From Aquimarina sp. AU474 (GTDB lineage: Bacteria; Bacteroidota; Bacteroidia; Flavobacteriales; Flavobacteriaceae), in NCBI RefSeq assembly GCF_900312815.1, contig NZ_OMPE01000009.1, positions 1,116,001 through 1,180,000 on the forward strand: a DNA stretch of 64,000 nucleotides, written 5' to 3'. Made by a program: the position numbers and the translations under genes. Positions 18,452 to 26,769 of the stretch are shown here, piece after piece. The notes below the pieces were generated by a model. The model worked only from the letters and a program-made list of their open reading frames with translations. It was not told where the DNA came from and made no database searches. Numbering within the stretch: position 1 is the first letter of the stretch; every line of letters begins with the position of its first letter.

Positions 18452-19706
18452 AGAAAGAGATAAAAAACATCTTTGGCATCCACTTACCCAGCATAAGATT
18501 CATCCAGAGGCATTGCCTATTGCAAGGGCAAAAGGAGCATTACTTTTTGATGAGAATGATAAAGAGTATATTGATGGAATTGCATCTTGGTACACAGTTA
18601 TGTACGGCCATTGTAATGAGTATATATTAGATAAAGTGCAACAGCAAATGCAAAAATTAGATCAGATCGTATTTGCTGGATTTACACATGAACCTGCTAT
18701 TAAGTTATCAGAAGAGTTGATTAAAATTTTACCCAATAATCAAGAAAAAATATTTTTCTCGGATAATGGTTCTACTGCCAACGAAGTTGGTATTAAAATG
18801 GCGTTACAGTATCATTTTAATAAAGGAGAGAAAAGAGATACTATTATTGCTTTTATCGATGGTTTTCATGGAGATACTTTTGGAGCCATGTCGGCTTCTG
18901 GGCTATCGGTATATAATGGCCCTTTTGAGGATTTTTTTATTAATGTAAAACGTATTCCTACTCCAAATCAAGAAAACATTGATGAGGTATTAAAACAGCT
19001 ACAGGATATTATAACAACTAATGAAGTCGCAGCATTTATTTATGAGCCTTTGGTACAAGGAGCCAATGCTATGCATATGTTTGAAGCTGTGTATTTAGAT
19101 CAAATTCTTAAAATTTGTCGCCAAAACAAAATCGTTACTATTGCTGATGAGGTTATGACTGGGTTTGGTAAAACAGGAAAAACTTTTGCATCGGATCATA
19201 TATCAGCTAAACCCGATATCATCTCGATGTCAAAATCACTTACAGCGGGATTTGTACCGATGGCGGTTACTAGTTGTACTCAAGAAATATACGATGCATT
19301 TTTGGATGACTCGATAGGTAAAGCTTTTTTTCATGCACATACTTATTCTGCAAATCCTATTGCATGCTCTGTAGCTTTGGCAGGAATCGAATTGTTGCAA
19401 AGTGAGGAAATGCAAAATAATATTCGTCGAATTATTACTTCGCATAAAGAATTTAATACTACGATAAAAGATCATCCCAAAGTAAAGGCAACACGACAAA
19501 TGGGAGTAATTTTTGCTATGGAATTACATATTGAAATGGATCGATATGGTAAAAAAAGATATGAGATTTTTAACCATTTTATGAGTCAAGGTATTTTTCT
19601 AAGACCTCTGGGAAATACGGTTTATATATTAGCTCCTTATGTGATCACAAAAACACAACTAGATAAGGTGTATGGGGCTATAATTGATTTGTTAGACTTT
19701 GTATAG
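18441..19706 (+). CDS. bioA: Adenosylmethionine-8-amino-7-oxononanoate aminotransferase
   Basis: A class III PLP aminotransferase, 421 residues, that converts KAPA to DAPA with S-adenosylmethionine as amino donor. Visible features are the N-terminal HLWHPLTQH typical of BioA, DGIASWYTVMYGH, the cofactor-binding Asp236 in IADEVMTGFGKTG and the Schiff-base Lys265 in SMSKSLTAG. It overlaps bioD by 11 bases. Its 3' end overlaps the end of a convergent minus-strand membrane protein gene by 29 bases, and no terminator separates them. Confidence 0.95.
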   Translation: MSLKERDKKHLWHPLTQHKIHPEALPIARAKGALLFDENDKEYIDGIASWYTVMYGHCNEYILDKVQQQMQKLDQIVFAGFTHEPAIKLSEELIKILPNNQEKIFFSDNGSTANEVGIKMALQYHFNKGEKRDTIIAFIDGFHGDTFGAMSASGLSVYNGPFEDFFINVKRIPTPNQENIDEVLKQLQDIITTNEVAAFIYEPLVQGANAMHMFEAVYLDQILKICRQNKIVTIADEVMTGFGKTGKTFASDHISAKPDIISMSKSLTAGFVPMAVTSCTQEIYDAFLDDSIGKAFFHAHTYSANPIACSVALAGIELLQSEEMQNNIRRIITSHKEFNTTIKDHPKVKATRQMGVIFAMELHIEMDRYGKKRYEIFNHFMSQGIFLRPLGNTVYILAPYVITKTQLDKVYGAIIDLLDFV

Positions 19707-20718
19707 TGTTTTCTAATTTAGTTTTAAAACCCTCCTTATTATCAATAAAAAACGCAATGGTCGAGTAACTCTTTTTTGTTCCGTAGAGTCCGGTAAGCGT
19801 GTTCTTTTGTTTTAGGGTGATCACTATATTATGAGATTCTAAGTCACCTAATGGTGATAGTTTTTTAATTTCATCGTTCCATTCGAGATCTGTACTAGAA
19901 ATGCTTACAGATTTAATAGTATTTATGTCTATAGTGCTTTCGCTTAAAATACCATATCGTAGGTATAGTTTATTCCCTTCGATACTAATAGGTCTTTTAA
20001 GTATAGATTTCATAAACCCAAATACTTGAATACAGGTATAAATACTAAGAATAGAAGCTATCCAAGCGGCTATGACACTCCATTTTACGAGAAGAACATG
20101 AATGACATAGGTTTCGATACCAATTATGGGTATAAATGCTATTAATAATGAAATGGTACCGGAGTTCTTGTGGTAAGAAAATTCATTTTGTTTTAAGGTT
20201 TTCTTTTTCCAATATATAAAGCCGTAATATAATACGGCAAGCTCCATAGTCAATAATTCGGCTATTTTTGAGGGTAATATTTCGTGACAAGTGTCTTTAA
20301 GGGCAGAGAAAAAATCAGAATTCGTTTCTGCGTTACTACGGTATTTTTTTAAAGTTTGTCTTACTTTATAGAATATAAAGGAAGCTACTCCCAATTCAAT
20401 AATGGGGAATATCCAAGTTTTAACCCAGTTAAGGGTAAATTGGTTTTCTTGAGGAATAATATTCGATGCGATAAGTATTCCAAAAACAAAAAAAGGAACT
20501 ATAGTAATCCTAGGAATTTTCTTTTTCCTAATTAATAAGAAATAAACAAGAGGAACCGTAAATAGTAAATCTAAAGTAACCCCAATTGATAAAGTATCAG
20601 GATTTGCTTTAAACAATTTTGTTGTGGTCAACAAAATCATTGAACCAATAATTAATAAAGGTACTCCAAAAGTAATAATATTACTCGAGTTCCTGATTGT
20701 CATGTTCTTGTTGTTCAT
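19678..20718 (-). CDS. Uncharacterised membrane protein with C-terminal PH-like region
   Basis: About 346 residues with several hydrophobic segments (near 13-32, 43-60, 70-86, 97-115, 190-210, 215-240). A hydrophilic C-terminal part (about 245-340, ILKRPISIEGNKLYLRYG, ESTIDINTIKSVSIS) resembles bacterial PH-like (DUF304-type) beta domains, though I am not sure of the match. Start at 20718 or at the second Met (20703). Either choice overlaps the upstream Coa1-like gene, so the two are translationally coupled. The stop lies inside the convergent bioA gene. No function can be assigned; it interrupts the biotin gene cluster on the opposite strand. Confidence 0.65.
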   Translation of the reverse strand: MNNKNMTIRNSSNIITFGVPLLIIGSMILLTTTKLFKANPDTLSIGVTLDLLFTVPLVYFLLIRKKKIPRITIVPFFVFGILIASNIIPQENQFTLNWVKTWIFPIIELGVASFIFYKVRQTLKKYRSNAETNSDFFSALKDTCHEILPSKIAELLTMELAVLYYGFIYWKKKTLKQNEFSYHKNSGTISLLIAFIPIIGIETYVIHVLLVKWSVIAAWIASILSIYTCIQVFGFMKSILKRPISIEGNKLYLRYGILSESTIDINTIKSVSISSTDLEWNDEIKKLSPLGDLESHNIVITLKQKNTLTGLYGTKKSYSTIAFFIDNKEGFKTKLENTIQSLTNQL

Positions 20719-21133
20719 AGCCTAGTAAATCAATTTGTTCATCGGTTTCTGAAATGATCACGTACATTTCTGAGTACGTCCATTGGTCATTTTGTTTAAT
20801 GCCAACTACATATAATTTAGCTTTTCCGTTAGGACCTTTAATAGGAATAGAAATATCTGCATTACCAGTGTTATTTTCAAAAGAGAGTTTTCCTTGCATT
20901 ATACCATTAGTTTCTACAGGCTCTCCCAAAATACCAATTACATATTCATCTTGTTTAACTTTTGCCAGTGCTTCTTTGTACGGATCAGATCCTGTCATAA
21001 GTTCACTAACTCCAAAAATAACAGAGCCTAAAAAAACAAAAAATAGAATAATTGCAGTTAGACAACCTCCTAGTGGGACAGCCCAACCCCAATTTCTAGC
21101 AAACCAACTTTTGCGTGGTGTATATTCTTCCAT
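20681..21133 (-). CDS. Coa1-like (cytochrome oxidase assembly factor 1 family) membrane protein
   Basis: A 150-residue protein with one N-terminal transmembrane segment (about 15-43) and an exposed domain with the Coa1/Tim21-like pattern: a residue pair before VIGILGEPVETNG, then MQGKLSFENNTGNADISIPIKGPNGKAKLYVVG. In mitochondria Coa1 helps cytochrome oxidase assembly; for the many Bacteroidota homologues the role is unproven, and no oxidase genes are nearby. It overlaps the next minus-strand membrane gene, so they are one unit. Confidence 0.75.
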   Translation of the reverse strand: MEEYTPRKSWFARNWGWAVPLGGCLTAIILFFVFLGSVIFGVSELMTGSDPYKEALAKVKQDEYVIGILGEPVETNGIMQGKLSFENNTGNADISIPIKGPNGKAKLYVVGIKQNDQWTYSEMYVIISETDEQIDLLGYEQQEHDNQELE

Positions 21134-21182
21134 AAATTAAATATATTGTCTTTTGTATATAAGTAGTTAAACTTCGATTTTT

Positions 21183-21220
21183 GTTACTGATTTTTAATGC
21201 TAAAGCATCATAAAAGTAAC
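21183..21220. promoter_or_regulatory. Nested inverted repeats before the ketoacyl synthase gene
   Basis: Outer arms GTTACT (21183-21188) and AGTAAC (21215-21220) enclose inner arms ATGCT (21197-21201) and AGCAT (21204-21208). The structure ends 7 bases before the TTG start codon. It may be an operator or a translational hairpin; nothing similar is seen upstream of bioF or bioB. Confidence 0.4.
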
Positions 21221-21227
21221 ATATCTA

Positions 21228-22442
21228 TTGAACAGAATAGAACAAACCAGTACATTTGCCAAAACAAAAAAATTGCAAGAACCAATATCTATTACAGGCA
21301 TTTCGTCAATATCTCCATTAGGAGTTTCGCAAGAAGAAATTTGGGAAAGATATAAGAACCCTTCTCATTGCATTTCTGTAATGGATTTTGATGGTCAACA
21401 AACTCCGATAGCAGAACTTTCTATAGAAACAAAAGAAATCATTTCGGCACTCAGGAAAGAAAGCGATCATTTTAAACCACTAGATAACTCTGTTCTTTTT
21501 GGTATTTATGCAGCACGCCAGGCTATTAAAAATGCAAATTGGTCCCAGGATCGCAATTTTGGAATTAATATTGGATCTTCTAGAGGGGCAACAGGAATTT
21601 TTGAGAAATATTATAAAGAATTTCTTGATACAGGTAAATCTTCTACGTTAAGTTCACCAACCACCACATTGGGTAATATTTCTTCGTGGATTGCACATGA
21701 TTTGCAAACTACAGGTCCCGAAATAAGTCACTCTATTACTTGTTCTACTGCATTGCATGCAGTGCTTAATGGCGTAGCATGGATACAATCAGGTTTGACC
21801 GATAGATTTTTGGTAGGTGGAAGCGAAGCACCTTTAACGCCATTTACAATTGCTCAAATAAAAGCATTAAAGATTTACGCTCTAGAGATTGATCAAGTTT
21901 ACCCCTGTCAAGCTATGAATTGGGATAAAAAAAGAAATTCAATGTACTTAGGAGAAGGAGCGGCTATGGCTTGTTTAGAAAAGGGACAAGTAGAAAACGC
22001 CTTGGCATTAATTTGCGGTATAGGCTATGCTACTGAGCCTTTAAAGCATAATATTTCTATATCGACAAAAGCAGATTGTTTTCAAAAATCAATGAAAATG
22101 GCTTTGGGAAAATTTTCTCCCAATGAAGTAGATGTTGTTGTGATGCACGCTCCAGGAACAGTAAAAGGAGATATGGCAGAATATAATGCTATAAAAACAG
22201 TTTTTAAAGATAGTGTACCCGCTCTAACCACCAATAAATGGAAGATTGGACATACCTTTGGAGCCAGCGGAATCTTGAGTTTGGAACTGGCAGCTTTGAT
22301 GATCAAACATCAAGAATTTATACCGGTACCATTTGTAGATTATACAAATACACCTAAAAAACTTAATAAAATAATGGTGAATGCAGTAGGTTTTGGAGGA
22401 AATGCAGTTAGCATTTTGTTAGAAATACCTAACCGAAATTAA
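21228..22442 (+). CDS. Beta-ketoacyl synthase (KAS I/II-like), biotin cluster
   Basis: A 404-residue stand-alone elongating condensing enzyme of the thiolase fold. The active-site triad is complete: Cys172 (SITCSTALH), His307 (VMHAPGTVKGD) and His342 (IGHTFGASG), with the usual Lys five residues before the last His (Lys337) and the C-terminal GFGGNA loop. It is not KAS III, which would have a Cys-His-Asn triad. The start is TTG, as no ATG occurs before residue 51. It sits 104 bases upstream of bioB and after bioF-D-A, with no bioC, bioH, bioG or bioW visible, so a role in making the pimeloyl thioester is an attractive inference, not proof. Confidence 0.9.
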   Translation: MNRIEQTSTFAKTKKLQEPISITGISSISPLGVSQEEIWERYKNPSHCISVMDFDGQQTPIAELSIETKEIISALRKESDHFKPLDNSVLFGIYAARQAIKNANWSQDRNFGINIGSSRGATGIFEKYYKEFLDTGKSSTLSSPTTTLGNISSWIAHDLQTTGPEISHSITCSTALHAVLNGVAWIQSGLTDRFLVGGSEAPLTPFTIAQIKALKIYALEIDQVYPCQAMNWDKKRNSMYLGEGAAMACLEKGQVENALALICGIGYATEPLKHNISISTKADCFQKSMKMALGKFSPNEVDVVVMHAPGTVKGDMAEYNAIKTVFKDSVPALTTNKWKIGHTFGASGILSLELAALMIKHQEFIPVPFVDYTNTPKKLNKIMVNAVGFGGNAVSILLEIPNRN

Positions 22443-22494
22443 CATTATTCACTATTTTGTTGTTATTAAAATCCACTAATTTGATCTTTTTAAG

Positions 22495-22526
22495 TTGTGT
22501 TTTTTGATTTTAAACAATTACTTTTG
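22495..22526 (+). promoter_or_regulatory. Promoter of bioB
   Basis: A -33 TTG (22495-22497) and an exact -7 TACTTTTG (22519-22526) are separated by 21 bases. The predicted start lies about 15 bases before the bioB ATG. bioB can therefore be transcribed independently of the upstream condensing-enzyme gene. Confidence 0.6.
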
Positions 22527-22546
22527 AAGACTTACATACCTTATAT

Positions 22547-23650
22547 ATGAGCGTTACAAGACACGATTGGACAAAGCAAGAAATTCTTGATATTTATAAT
22601 AAACCTTTAATGGATTTGCTTTATGAAGCCGCTAGCATTCATAGAGAGCACCATAACCCAAATACTGTACAAGTATCCACTCTTTTATCTATAAAAACAG
22701 GTGGATGTCCAGAAGATTGTGGGTATTGCCCTCAAGCTGCTAGATACCATACTGATGTTGAAGGAAATGACTTAATGAGTGTGCAACAAGTAAAAGCACA
22801 GGCATTACGAGCAAGAGCTTCAGGTAGTTCGAGAGTATGTATGGGTGCTGCATGGCGTAATGTAAAAGACGGGCCAGAGTTTGAAAACGTGCTAGAAATG
22901 GTTCGTACAATTAATAAATTGGAGATGGAAGTGTGTTGTACACTTGGTATGATAACAGAGAACCAAGCACAACGACTAGCAGAAGCAGGATTATACGCTT
23001 ATAATCATAATTTAGATACTTCAGAAGAGTATTATAAAGAAGTAATTTCGACTAGAGGTTATGAAGATCGTTTGCAAACCATAGATAATGTGCGTAAAAC
23101 TAATGTTACTGTATGTAGTGGTGGTATTATTGGTATGGGAGAAAAGGTCGAGGATCGTGCAGGAATGTTAGTTGCACTTTCAAGATTAAATCCGCAACCA
23201 GAATCAGTGCCTATTAATGCATTAGTTGCTGTAGAAGGTACTCCAATGGAAGAAGAAAAACCAGTGGCGATATGGGATATGATTCGTATGGTAGCTACTA
23301 CGCGTATCATCATGCCTAAAACGCAGGTGAGATTATCTGCAGGAAGAACTGATATGAGTAGAGAAGGACAGGCGATGTGTTTCTTTGCTGGTGCAAATTC
23401 TATCTTTGCAGGAGATAAATTACTAACTACACCAAATCCAGATGTTAATGAAGACATGGAGATGTTTTCATTATTGGGCTTAGAACCACAAAAACCATTC
23501 GTTAAAAAGGCACAGCCAGAAACTGTTGAAGCCAAAGATTCTAAGTTCGAAGCTCTGGGAGAAAAACCAAAATGGTCAAGACCTGATCATTCTATAGAAC
23601 GTAATGAAGCTGCTAAGTATAAGTCCAAAAAAATTGTAGCTGATAAATAG
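22547..23650 (+). CDS. bioB: Biotin synthase
   Basis: A radical SAM enzyme, 367 residues, that inserts sulfur into dethiobiotin. The 4Fe-4S radical SAM motif is Cys54-x3-Cys58-x2-Cys61 (GGCPEDCGYCPQ). The auxiliary 2Fe-2S ligands are plausibly the cysteines in SRVCMGAAWR, EVCCTLG and TVCSGGIIGMGE, with the conserved Arg in QVRLSAGR. The C-terminal tail after residue 325 is lysine-rich and longer than in E. coli BioB. It completes the biotin pathway with bioF, bioD and bioA upstream. Confidence 0.97.
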   Translation: MSVTRHDWTKQEILDIYNKPLMDLLYEAASIHREHHNPNTVQVSTLLSIKTGGCPEDCGYCPQAARYHTDVEGNDLMSVQQVKAQALRARASGSSRVCMGAAWRNVKDGPEFENVLEMVRTINKLEMEVCCTLGMITENQAQRLAEAGLYAYNHNLDTSEEYYKEVISTRGYEDRLQTIDNVRKTNVTVCSGGIIGMGEKVEDRAGMLVALSRLNPQPESVPINALVAVEGTPMEEEKPVAIWDMIRMVATTRIIMPKTQVRLSAGRTDMSREGQAMCFFAGANSIFAGDKLLTTPNPDVNEDMEMFSLLGLEPQKPFVKKAQPETVEAKDSKFEALGEKPKWSRPDHSIERNEAAKYKSKKIVADK

Positions 23651-23714
23651 AATTTCGGAAAGAGTATTTTTCACACATAAAACGGAATCGTTTTAAAATT
23701 ACTTTCATATCCAA

Positions 23715-24584
23715 GTGAAATTAAATTTAGAGCAAATAACAAGGGTAAAAACAATTACCAAAGAAGAGTTTCTTACACAATATGTCGCTTTACAAAAACC
23801 AGTTGTAATTGAGCGATTGATCTCTGATTGGCCTGCGTTCAAAAAGTGGAATCTATCCTATATTAATAATGTAGCTGGGGATAAAACCGTTCCTATTTAT
23901 GATGATCGACCTATTTCTTCTAAGCGTAAGTTTAATGAAGCTCACACCAGCATGAAAATGTCTGAGTATGTTGATTTACTCAAAAAAGGACCAACTAATC
24001 GTCGAATTTTTCTTTATAATTTACTTAAAGAAGTTCCAGAACTTCAAAACGATTTTAGATATCCCGATGAAATAGGTTTAAAATTTATGAAGAAGATGCC
24101 GTACTTGTTTTTTGGTGGTGGCGGCTCTAAAGTGTTTATGCATTATGATATAGATTTGGCAAATATCCTTCATTTTCATTTTCATGGAGAAAAACAATGT
24201 ATTTTATATCCTCCTTCAGAAACCAAATACCTGTATAAGGTACCTCATTCTCTTATATCACATCAAGATATAGATTTTGCCAATCCGGATTTTGATAACT
24301 GGCCAGCTTTGAAAAGAGCTAAGGGATTTACAGCTAACTTAAAACACGGAGAGACTCTTTATATGCCTGAGGGGTACTGGCATCAAATGACGTATTTAAC
24401 CCCGGGATTCTCAATGAGCATTCGCTCAACTTCTAAAGGAATAAAGAATTTTTCTACTGCTGTCTATAATGTTTTTATCATGCGCCATTTTGATAATCTG
24501 ATGAGAAAAGTAAAAGGACAAAAATGGATTGAATATAAAAATGCAAAAGCTATTGCAATAACTAATAAAAGAAATAGTTTTTAA
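23715..24584 (+). CDS. JmjC/cupin-like 2-oxoglutarate oxygenase family protein
   Basis: A 289-residue protein of the cupin-like (JmjC, cupin_8) family of Fe(II)/2-oxoglutarate oxygenases. The probable iron triad is His143 and Asp145 (FMHYDID) with His223 (GYWHQM); PVVIERLISDWPAFKKW at the N-terminus and GETLYMPEGYW are typical. The start is GTG, with no upstream in-frame ATG. It follows bioB by 64 bases with no strong terminator between them, so it may be cotranscribed. Bacterial homologues are possible protein hydroxylases; the target is unknown, and a link to biotin is only positional. Confidence 0.82.
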   Translation: MKLNLEQITRVKTITKEEFLTQYVALQKPVVIERLISDWPAFKKWNLSYINNVAGDKTVPIYDDRPISSKRKFNEAHTSMKMSEYVDLLKKGPTNRRIFLYNLLKEVPELQNDFRYPDEIGLKFMKKMPYLFFGGGGSKVFMHYDIDLANILHFHFHGEKQCILYPPSETKYLYKVPHSLISHQDIDFANPDFDNWPALKRAKGFTANLKHGETLYMPEGYWHQMTYLTPGFSMSIRSTSKGIKNFSTAVYNVFIMRHFDNLMRKVKGQKWIEYKNAKAIAITNKRNSF

Positions 24585-24611
24585 TAAGCTATAAAACTAA
24601 AAATATATTTT

Positions 24612-25088
24612 TTAAAAGAGTTCTTTAACTTTTTCAAAAACTAATTGATTTTCCCACCCTCTATAGAGTAGGTAGTCAATTAGCTTTTTTTTCTTTTTAT
24701 AGAGATCTTGTTCAGAAATAGAGATCATTTTTTTCTCAGCCAGCTCATGAAAAGTTTCTAAGTATTCTTTTTCTGATATTTCTTTTAAGGCCGTTTTGAT
24801 ATTATAAGCAGATATTTTTCGATATTTCAATTCGCGTATGATCCGTTGTTTCCCCCATTTTTTTATGCGAAACTTCCCTCTTGCAAAACTCTGCGCAAAA
24901 CGTTCTTCGTTTAAAAAATTATGATCAAGAAGGTGTAGAATAATTTTTTCCTTGGCCTCAGGAATCAGCAACATGGTTTTAAGTTTATTTTCTATATCCT
25001 TATGACAACGTTCTTGATACGCACAGTATCGTTCCATTTTTTTTGTAGCCTCTGTTACGCTAACGTATTTTATGTTTTTATCATTCAT
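24612..25088 (-). CDS. recX: Regulatory protein RecX
   Basis: A 158-residue all-helical RecX-family protein that would modulate RecA filaments during recombination and SOS. Three RecX-type three-helix repeats are recognisable (CHKDIENKLK, FLNEERFAQSFARGKFRIKKWGKQRI, LIDYLLYRGWENQLV). I start it at the ATG at 25088. The frame reaches 25127, but that extension lies in the rng terminator and recX promoter. It is downstream of rng on the same strand, yet separated from it by a terminator and its own promoter. recA is not in the window. Confidence 0.9.
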   Translation of the reverse strand: MNDKNIKYVSVTEATKKMERYCAYQERCHKDIENKLKTMLLIPEAKEKIILHLLDHNFLNEERFAQSFARGKFRIKKWGKQRIIRELKYRKISAYNIKTALKEISEKEYLETFHELAEKKMISISEQDLYKKKKKLIDYLLYRGWENQLVFEKVKELF

Positions 25089-25096
25089 TCGAAAGG

Positions 25097-25127
25097 CAAA
25101 TATATAAAACAAAAAAACCCAGCTCAA
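25097..25127 (-). promoter_or_regulatory. Promoter of recX
   Basis: On the minus strand a TTG (25125-25127) is followed after 20 bases by an exact TATATTTG (25104-25097). The -33 element lies in the loop of the rng terminator. The predicted leader of recX is only about 5 bases. Confidence 0.6.
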
Positions 25128-25144
25128 TTAAGAACTGGGTTTTT
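25113..25144 (-). terminator. Intrinsic terminator after rng
   Basis: Stem AAAAACCCAG (25113-25122) with CTGGGTTTTT (25135-25144), followed by a T tract on the minus strand. It overlaps the recX promoter. Confidence 0.85.
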
Positions 25145-25148
25145 ATTT

Positions 25149-26687
25149 TTACTTTATCAATTCACCATTTTGATCGTGAAAATGATATTCTAAATACGTG
25201 TAAGCGTCTCTAGGTACAATCTTTACCCATCTTTTGTGGTCTATAAACCATTTGGATCGGGTAGATGGAAATCCTTTAGTTAAAAAAGCTGCAATAAAAG
25301 GATGTGCGCTTAGCGTAATCTTTTTATGATCTTTTTTAATTAATTTTTCTAATTCGACCTTTATTTTATCTACTAGAACAATTGGCGCCTCAACTTCGCC
25401 ATCATTACCGTTTGGATTATCCTCTCGGGTTTTTATGTTCATTTCTGGTCGCACACGTTGCCGTGTGATTTGAATCAAGCCAAATTTACTTGGCGGTAAA
25501 ATCTTATGCTTAGCTCTGTCGTCTTTCATCTCTTCTCTTAAATGATTAAAGAGTTTTCTACGGTTCTCAGCATTATTCATGTCAATAAAATCGACTACAA
25601 TAATACCGCCCATATCTCTTAGACGTAATTGTCGAGCTACTTCTGCAGCACTAATAAGATTTACTTCTAGCGCTGTGTCTTCTTGGTTTTTGGCTTTGTT
25701 TGATCTGTTTCCACTGTTGACGTCTATTACATGCATCGCCTCTGTATGTTCGATGACTAGATAAGCGCCTTTGCTCATGGATACTGTTTTGCCAAAACTA
25801 GTTTTGATTTGTCTTTCGATACCGTATTTTTCAAAAACGGGTGCGTTAGACGAATGAAGTTTTACAATTGATTCCTTTTTAGGTGCAATTTCTTGCAGAT
25901 ACTCTTTGATTCTGTTGCAGAGATCTTCATCATCTACAACAATTGATGTAAAGGTGTCATTAAAAACATCTCGTAATATCGAAGATGCTCTATTCATTTC
26001 ACCTAATACTTTTGATGGATGGTGTGCTTTGTATAATTTTTTACACATAGCTTTCCAGCGATCCATCAAGTTTTGCAAATCTCTATCTAGTTCTGCTACT
26101 TTTTTGCCTTCTGCTACTGTACGTACTATAATTCCGAAACCTTTAGGCTTGATACTTTTAACAAGCCGTTTTAAGCGTTCTTTTTCTTCTGAAGACTCTA
26201 TTTTTTGAGAAATAGAAATTCGATTAGAAAAAGGAACTAAAACAATATATCTACCGGCAATTGATAGCTCTGAGCTTATCCTAGGGCCTTTTGTAGAAAT
26301 AGGTTCCTTCACTATTTGTACTAATAGCGATTGATTTGATTTTAGCACATTGGTAATAGTACCGTGCTTATCAATATCGTTCTCGAAAGGAAAATCCTTA
26401 AGAGAATAATTTTTTAATTTACCTGTGCTTACACGTTTTATGAATTTAAGTAAAGAAGATACTTGAGGACCCAAATCATGATAATGCAAAAATGCATCTT
26501 TTTCATAGCCAACATTTACAAATGCGGCATTTAATCCAGGGACAGATTTACGGATTTTGGCAATAAAAATATCACCTACCGAAAAATTACTATCGTCTTC
26601 TTCCTTATGTAATTCAATTAGTTTTCCATCCTTTAATAAGGCAAAATCTGTAGAGGAACCAGATCTAATGATCAATTCTTTGTTCAC
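25149..26687 (-). CDS. rng: Ribonuclease E/G family endoribonuclease
   Basis: A 512-residue single-strand-specific, 5'-end-sensing endoribonuclease for rRNA maturation and mRNA decay. An S1 domain occupies about residues 37-125 (VGDIFIAKIRKSVPGLNAAFVNVGYEKDAFLH). The catalytic DNase I-like region carries the two metal-binding aspartates in MHVIDVNSGNRS and IIVVDFIDMN. The position where E. coli RNase E and G have the CPxC zinc-link reads TREDNPNGNDGEVEAP here and has no cysteine pair, so tetramer assembly must differ. There is no long C-terminal degradosome scaffold. Its leader contains two strong hairpins. HU and a tiny ribosomal-protein-like gene lie upstream. Confidence 0.93.
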   Translation of the reverse strand: MNKELIIRSGSSTDFALLKDGKLIELHKEEDDSNFSVGDIFIAKIRKSVPGLNAAFVNVGYEKDAFLHYHDLGPQVSSLLKFIKRVSTGKLKNYSLKDFPFENDIDKHGTITNVLKSNQSLLVQIVKEPISTKGPRISSELSIAGRYIVLVPFSNRISISQKIESSEEKERLKRLVKSIKPKGFGIIVRTVAEGKKVAELDRDLQNLMDRWKAMCKKLYKAHHPSKVLGEMNRASSILRDVFNDTFTSIVVDDEDLCNRIKEYLQEIAPKKESIVKLHSSNAPVFEKYGIERQIKTSFGKTVSMSKGAYLVIEHTEAMHVIDVNSGNRSNKAKNQEDTALEVNLISAAEVARQLRLRDMGGIIVVDFIDMNNAENRRKLFNHLREEMKDDRAKHKILPPSKFGLIQITRQRVRPEMNIKTREDNPNGNDGEVEAPIVLVDKIKVELEKLIKKDHKKITLSAHPFIAAFLTKGFPSTRSKWFIDHKRWVKIVPRDAYTYLEYHFHDQNGELIK

Positions 26688-26748
26688 TCTGAGTTAGATT
26701 TTTATTCTGATAAATAAATATCAAAATGGATTAAACAATTTTTTCACA

Positions 26749-26766
26749 GGAATTTTTGATAATTCC
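26749..26766 (-). promoter_or_regulatory. Second leader hairpin of rng
   Basis: GGAATT and AATTCC form a 6-bp stem with a 6-base loop. It sits between the 16-bp hairpin and the rng start codon and could be an RNase target or a translation control element. Confidence 0.45.
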
Positions 26767-26769
26767 GTT

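Noticed and set aside
23059-23535. Minus-strand 158-codon frame inside bioB
   Set aside because: bioB is certain here; the antisense product is a low-complexity shadow.
25089-25127. Longer start for recX
   Set aside because: The extension is translated from the rng terminator and recX promoter and reads as hydrophobic nonsense.
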